Below are positions 59,336 through 64,000 of a stretch of DNA of 64,000 bases, in pieces. Made by a program: the position numbers and the translations under genes. The stretch lies in contig NC_088915.1 in the NCBI RefSeq assembly GCF_963576675.1, positions 30,285,501-30,349,500 of the forward strand, given 5' to 3'. The notes beneath the pieces are model-generated. The model was not told the origin of the DNA. It saw nothing but the letters and a program-made list of their open reading frames with translations, and did not search any database. This stretch comes from Euphorbia lathyris (lineage: Eukaryota; Streptophyta; Magnoliopsida; Malpighiales; Euphorbiaceae). Numbering within the stretch: position 1 is the stretch's first letter; each line of letters starts with the position of its first letter.

Positions 59336-59341
59336 CTCACC

Positions 59342-59887
59342 CCTATATATATATATAGTTATAGTTATATATAGTTATTTTGAGTATAAGTATTTTATGT
59401 AGTTGATAATTACTTACTGAGATTTTTGTCTCACCTTTTTAAATGTTTTAATGTTTTTAGGTGAGAACGTACATGATAGAGAAAAGGTTACCGACCGAGT
59501 AGGCGAGAATCGGAAGTTGTTGCTTATTGTTAGAATTATTATTAGAACTTTAGTATTTAACTGTAATATGATGAAGTTGGTAAATACGTTAAGGTTTTAA
59601 TGTAATATGAATATAGATATGTCTAGAATATACATTTAAGAGGAATATTGATTGTGAGATTTCTATTTCACGTCCGGTGCCGATTGAGGTCGTTTAGATT
59701 CGGGTGTGACATACCATGTCTTCTCAGGTTGAAGTTGAGAAAGCTAAGGAAGACTCGGCCGCTTCTTAGGAGTTTTTATTTTAAATGTAAACATTTTTGT
59801 TTAAGGAAATATTGTTTCCTTTTATTTGTAATGGTACAATGAGATTTATGTCTAGGAGGGTGGGTCTCAGGTCTATCTAGCATTAAT
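59342..59887. other. TA-rich flank and relic LTR-like sequence, unit 2
   Basis: Matches 16304-16878. The LTR-like part ends in GTGTGACA near 59709. A short ORF MSSQVEVEKAKEDSAAS starts at 59717; unit 1 has it too. No gene is recognised. Confidence 0.45.
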
Positions 59888-60223
59888 GTGCCTGCAGCTT
59901 CTGCCGAATCCATTCAAGGGGCGAAGGAGACTATCATGCGTTGCTTGTCCCTGGAATTAACAGCATTGGACTCTGCTCAGGTGTCTGCTTTGAAATTAGC
60001 CATTAGGATTTTTTTCCCCTCTTTATCATCAAAAGATAGCAGGGATCTTCTTACATCCTTAGCTCAGAAAGCATCTTATTTCTATGAAGAGCTACAGTCA
60101 GATAACAATAGGCTGCTTCAGTTAGAAGAAAAAATCCAGGCTTACTCCTTTCTGCTGCACTCCATCAGAGTTAAATTCCAAATTTTCCGGATTAACCCCT
60201 ATATTCCGCTTCAACATCACTAA
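59888..60223 (+). CDS. Unrecognised 111-codon ORF, unit 2 copy
   Basis: Duplicate of 16879-17214 with one residue changed. See that entry for features. Here it is not followed by LINE B, and its 3' end overlaps the minus-strand LINE ORF1 relic. Confidence 0.35.
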   Translation: MPAASAESIQGAKETIMRCLSLELTALDSAQVSALKLAIRIFFPSLSSKDSRDLLTSLAQKASYFYEELQSDNNRLLQLEEKIQAYSFLLHSIRVKFQIFRINPYIPLQHH

Positions 60224-60560
60224 GGTATAATTGCCAAACATCCATGGCCCTCCTGCCACCACATGATCTTCAATTTCACTTTGTGGAAGAATTATAAAGA
60301 GTAAATTGAACCTGGTTTCTTGAATATTCACCCCTCTACCCGGCCTATATAATGTTTGCCATTCGATTTTTCATAACTAAGAAATTAATTGTTTTGTCCG
60401 TAATAAACTTAACGATCATTCCCAGTCCTTTGTCGTTAGCTCGTTGTTCCTGTATATTAATCCCTAAATCTAGAATCTTGATCTCGTCCTCCTCAATCGA
60501 CAGGTTGTTCAAACGATCCTCCATAGCCCTTGCTCCAAGTACAACCATGACTCTCACCAC
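60140..60560 (-). pseudogene. LINE ORF1 relic (DUF4283), continuous copy
   Basis: Minus-strand fragments 60560-60345 (MEDRLNNLSIEEDEIKI, FITDKTINFLVM) and 60331 to about 60150 (NIQETRFNLLF, HVVAGGPWMFGNYTLV) are the N-terminal part of a DUF4283 protein as found in plant LINE ORF1 or related zinc-knuckle proteins. A frame change lies between them and the C-terminal zinc knuckle is missing. The empty insertion site of LINE B is inside it at 60294-60304. Confidence 0.75.
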
Positions 60561-60701
60561 TCACAAAACACGACTTAAACAAGTTGAGACACTCTCACTG
60601 TTGGAGAGTACTCACCAGGAACCCTAGAGTTTCACGAGCCCCACAAGCGACATTTTCATACTTTTCAATAATGATATTTTGTTTGGTTTGTAGATCATCT
60701 T

Positions 60702-61196
60702 TATTAACCTAACTGAAATTGAAAAGAGATGAAGAGAAAGATATTTTTGTATATATGAATCAGATAGGATTACAGTATTTATATACAAACAATTACAATT
60801 AATACGGAATACGGAAGTTTACTTTCAATGTCCAAAGACTCTAATACCCTTGTCTATATAACACCAATATAGACAACCTCTGTCTATATAACACCAATAT
60901 AGACAATGATGTATTCTAACAACCTCTCCTCAAGTTGAGATACTCTGAATTTCAACTTGCACAACCATGATCTGCATAAGTGTACAACTGCATCTTATGC
61001 AAAGCTGTGGCCATCTGAGGTCCCGTCAAAGGCTTTGTCAGTAAATCAGCAACTTGTTGAGAAGAACTCACATAAGGAGTACTAATAAACCCTGATTCCA
61101 TATATTGTCTGACTATATGACAATCAATTTCAACATGTTTCATTTGTTCATGAAAAACTGGATTAGCACCAATATAGACAATGATGTATTCTAACA
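60702..61196 (-). mobile_element. Copia element reduced to 495 bp
   Basis: Absent from unit 1. It has a 5-bp target duplication (ATCTT, 60697-60701 and 61197-61201). On the minus strand: a 30-bp piece of the 5' LTR (61196-61167, TGTTAGAATACATCATTGTC), then the last 80 or so codons of Copia pol RNase H (HVEIDCHIVRQYM, ADLLTKPL), a polypurine tract (TTGAGGAGAGG), and a 220-bp 3' LTR (60921-60702) that starts with the same TGTTAGAATAC. All of gag and most of pol are gone, yet both outer junctions are clean. Confidence 0.88.
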
Positions 61197-61201
61197 ATCT
61201 T

Positions 61202-61957
61202 TTAATTATATATTTTTCTAAATCACGTTATTGCCTTTTAATTATTATATTTTTCTAAATCACTTTTAATGTTACTGGTTTAATGTGTATATAATATATA
61301 TATATTTGTGACATATTTATGTTATTATTCATGATATCAGTTTATGATTTTATTTAAACAATTATATTTTTCTTTGAAAAATCAAGAAACATTTTATATA
61401 CATTATTGGTTAAAAACCAAAATTGATCGAAACAATTAGTTAACCGAATATGATGGACTAATACATGTTTAGCGTTTTTCAAAATCCGAAAAAATGTAAT
61501 GGATCGAATTTAATTTAATGAACTGGTTAACCACATGTACACCCCCCTAATTATCCGTTATATATATCAGTTTATGATTTTATTTAAACAATTATATAAT
61601 TATTGTAAAGTATTATTGAGAGACTGAGAGAATCCAATAAAAAATTCCTAACCCAATAAATAGGATTCATTATTGGTTAAAATGAAATTCTTCCTAATCT
61701 GTATTTTGGTTTTATCTGTTTTCAGTTATGGTTCAATTAGGCAAATATGCAGGTAAAAAAACGGGAGCTTTTATGCCATAAGAATAGTCATTCTACTAAA
61801 ACTTCCATACTTTCACGCCTTTCTTTCATCATGGTTCTCTCAAAAAGAGAGAAAAAAAAAACAGTGAAAAAAGGGTTCGATAATCCTTACATAGCAAACT
61901 ACAGATCATAACATAAAGATGATCTTCCTGTGAACAAAATTCAGATATGGAAAAAAA
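61202..61957. other. Spacer and cyclin 3' flank, unit 2
   Basis: AT-rich. Should contain the 3' UTR of the cyclin gene next to 61958. No other feature is seen. Confidence 0.5.
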
Positions 61958-63698
61958 TCAAAGAAATTCAGGGGCCAAAAGTTGTTTGGCTGGAGTATGT
62001 AGAGACACATTTCCACGTTCTGCATTTGAGAATTTCTTGTGCACAGCTTTCAGCTTGCTTCCAGCAGCTTCATAGTGATATTTAGTCAGAAGCTTTGCGC
62101 AGTCTCTGCCACATTCAAAACATAAAATGTCATTCTCTTCATTCATACAAAGGAGGAAGGAACATTCACTTCACTTACATTAACACATCTTCAGTATATC
62201 CTGTGTGATGCTGCAGAGTTTCTGTCCAAAAAGGACTCTTGTCAAGGGTACATCTAGCAGCATACACAGCAGAAGAAGCTATCAATGAGGGGCAGTAATT
62301 TATAGCAACTGTGTATTGCATCAGACCAAGTTCAGCCAGGAAAAACACCATATTCTCCATCTGTTTTTTAACATTATCAAGTATTAGTACTAACCAAAAT
62401 ATGCACAATAGAATTCTAATTCTGAGATGATTTTATTTAATCATACCTCCTTATCAGATGGAACAGAGGCTTTGATGAATCTAACTAGGAAGACATATGG
62501 TGTTGGGACAGTTAAATACCATTCCAGCTTTCCCAGTATAGATTTCTCCATTTGCAGAACCTGCTCTCTTATATAAGCGTTATCTGATATGCAAATGAAG
62601 TCATTAACCTGCAATTTTCAGAACCAAACCAATAATTAATGCTACTTCAAAGCGGGAATTGGAATAATGATTCGAGAAATGGTGTCCTTTCATACCTCCG
62701 GTGCCCATATCTCTTCATATTTGCATGCAATAAGCATTGAGCTGATGCCGACCAATTGAAGTTCCTTTCTTGATACAGCTTTCACTGCTAGGAATCTATC
62801 AATTATGTTAATTGTCAGATAGAGAGTTTCAGGCATGAGTTCGAATTTTCTATGAACTTCAATCAGCCAATCTACAAGAATTGATCTCATCTTTGAATTG
62901 ATTTCTGGCTGCAAGTACATGTAATCATGGACTCTACCATCAGCCTGCAAAAATCAAATCTATTCTTATTGAATTGATGCGTAAAAACCAACAAAAGGGG
63001 ATAAAAATAGAGAGATGAAAAATAAATCATACTTCTGAGAGTTTGTAGAACTTGTATATATCATCAACATATTCAACCACAGCCAACTCATTATCCAAAT
63101 CATGCTTATCTATATTCATCTGTGAATTCTCTGGCCGTTTGGTAAGACCACATACAGCCTAAGGTTAATTAATTAAACCCAGTCAGTCATCATACATCAT
63201 AAAGAAATCAAAGTAAATTTAAGAAAAAAGTGAATTGAATTATATACATACTTTGCTCCTGGAAGTAAGGATTTCAGTAAGTGTTTTAACTGCATTCCTT
63301 GGATTCCTTGGAAGGCATTGTTCTGATATTCTTCTGCTAACTTGTTTAGCGTTATTGCTTTCCTCTTCGTCCGAGCTAATGACAATTACTTCCTGTGGTT
63401 CATGCTTCTCAACTACCTTCTTTGTAGCCGCCTTCGTAACCACGGGAACCCTCCTAGCTCCGACTACATTACCTACTTCTGTGATTGGTTTCTACACATT
63501 TGCACAAGTCAAGAAATCATTAGATATACGCACATATATAATACTAAATCAAATCCAACACTATCAGCGATTGGGGTAGAAAGAATTTGACTTGAAGTAC
63601 CTTCCCTTGTGCTGCTCGCTCATTCACCAAATTACCAATGTCTTGAAGTACTCTTCTGTTCCTTCCATCTGTTACCATGTTCTTCTGTTTTATTTCCC
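61958..63698 (-). CDS. CYCB1: B1-type mitotic cyclin, first exon outside or unseen
   Basis: Minus-strand exons: 63698-63601, 63491-63252, 63158-63033, 62944-62696, 62608-62447, 62360-62179, 62105-61958 (stop). They join in phase to about 400 residues; a short first coding exon must lie further upstream, probably beyond the window, because 63698 is preceded by an acceptor and the frame opens with EIKQKNM. Features: destruction box RRVLQDIGN near the N-terminus, an acidic patch [11 protein letters not shown], the N-terminal cyclin fold ([43 protein letters not shown]) and the C-terminal fold ([28 protein letters not shown]). Such cyclins bind CDKs, drive the G2-to-M transition and are destroyed by the APC/C in mitosis. 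The M-phase promoter elements that usually control them would lie outside the window. No coding lesion is seen. Confidence 0.95.
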
Positions 63699-64000
63699 CT
63701 ATAAAAGCAATTATACATCAATCAGAAAGAAATATGTATACTAAAATTCTCAATAACAACTAGAACCAAAAGGACTATTTGAAATTTCAATGTATTCTAT
63801 AATATTCGAAATAGAAAAAGATTCGAAAGAAAAAAAAGTAAAAATTATTATGACCAGAAAACTTTTCAATTTAGATGTCGTGCAAACTACCGAACAAAAT
63901 CAAAATCTCAATTTTCCAATGAATATATACGAAATATCCCATAAAAAAACGCAGTATTGAAATCAACCCAGTAACCGCCAAGAACCCTCCAATTAAAAAA
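63699..64000 (-). other. Cyclin intron or 5' region
   Basis: Upstream of the first visible exon; AT-rich with the splice acceptor TTTTATAG at 63699. No confident first exon (ATG plus donor) could be picked out here. Confidence 0.5.

Larger units (their letters stand above)
47333..59341. mobile_element. 12-kb coding MULE with Ulp1-type protease gene and FAR1-type transposase
   Basis: Present only in unit 2 and set in the TA microsatellite. The ends are inverted repeats of about 55 bp: left GAGATCAGGTGTGACA, right (reverse strand) GAGATCAAGCGTGACA, each with three spaced GTGACA words. Inside, two plus-strand genes (Ulp1 type and a small coiled-coil gene) converge with a minus-strand transposase gene. 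MULEs that carry Ulp1-like genes are known as KAONASHI (Arabidopsis) and CUMULE (melon). Here the transposase is of the FAR1 kind. The transposase has several lesions, so the copy is probably dead unless helped in trans. Exact ends are blurred by the TA and GA runs. Confidence 0.9.
35283..63278 (+). repeat. Tandem duplication, unit 2
   Basis: Direct duplicate of 9202-35279. It ends at 63278 inside the second visible exon of the intact cyclin gene. Unit-specific insertions: MITE at 37307, Gypsy element at 40340, coding MULE at 47333, Copia remnant at 60702. Confidence 0.93.

Overview
This window looks like nuclear DNA from a eudicot plant. It is AT-rich and packed with nested transposons. It holds one recognisable host gene, an intron-containing B1-type mitotic cyclin, and every other strong coding signal belongs to a plant transposon family: LINEs with an RNase H domain, Ty3/Gypsy and Ty1/Copia elements, a chromovirus-like non-coding derivative, and Mutator-like elements (MULEs). 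The species cannot be named from the sequence. No rRNA, tRNA, CRISPR or bacterial-type operon was seen.

Layout. 1-1857 is AT-rich spacer. 1858-7997 is an almost complete but decayed LINE (minus strand) between 17-bp target duplications. 7998-9201 holds repeats, a possible Helitron end and a perfect 36-bp inverted repeat. From about 9202 to 63278 lies a direct tandem duplication: unit 1 (9202-35279) and unit 2 (35283-63278) share the same backbone in the same order. The right edge of each unit falls inside the cyclin B1 gene. Unit 2 therefore leads into the good gene copy (61958 to beyond 63698, minus strand), while unit 1 ends in a copy that has lost its N-terminal exons.

Since the duplication each unit has collected its own insertions, and the other unit shows the empty site. 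Unit 1 has a long-inverted-repeat MULE (14587-16303), a 5'-truncated LINE (17294-20245), and a Gypsy-type element in a cyclin exon (22602-35144) that itself contains a non-coding LTR element (28679-34177). Unit 2 has a 99-bp MITE (37307-37405), a second Gypsy element of the same family (40340-46918), a 12-kb coding MULE (about 47333-59341) and a shrunken Copia element (60702-61196).

The most interesting object is the 12-kb MULE. It carries a spliced gene with two Ulp1-type (C48) cysteine protease domains in one open frame, an upstream part of that gene separated by a single stop codon, a small coiled-coil protein gene with its own TATA box, and a convergent FAR1-type transposase gene that is now broken. 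Its non-coding DNA and some introns are sprinkled with about forty copies of a GGAACA/TGAACA motif, nearly all in one orientation and mostly absent from exons. This resembles, in outline only, the short motifs used by sequence-specific anti-silencing proteins of Arabidopsis VANDAL elements. Exons, element ends and divergence were judged by eye; no alignment or database search was run.
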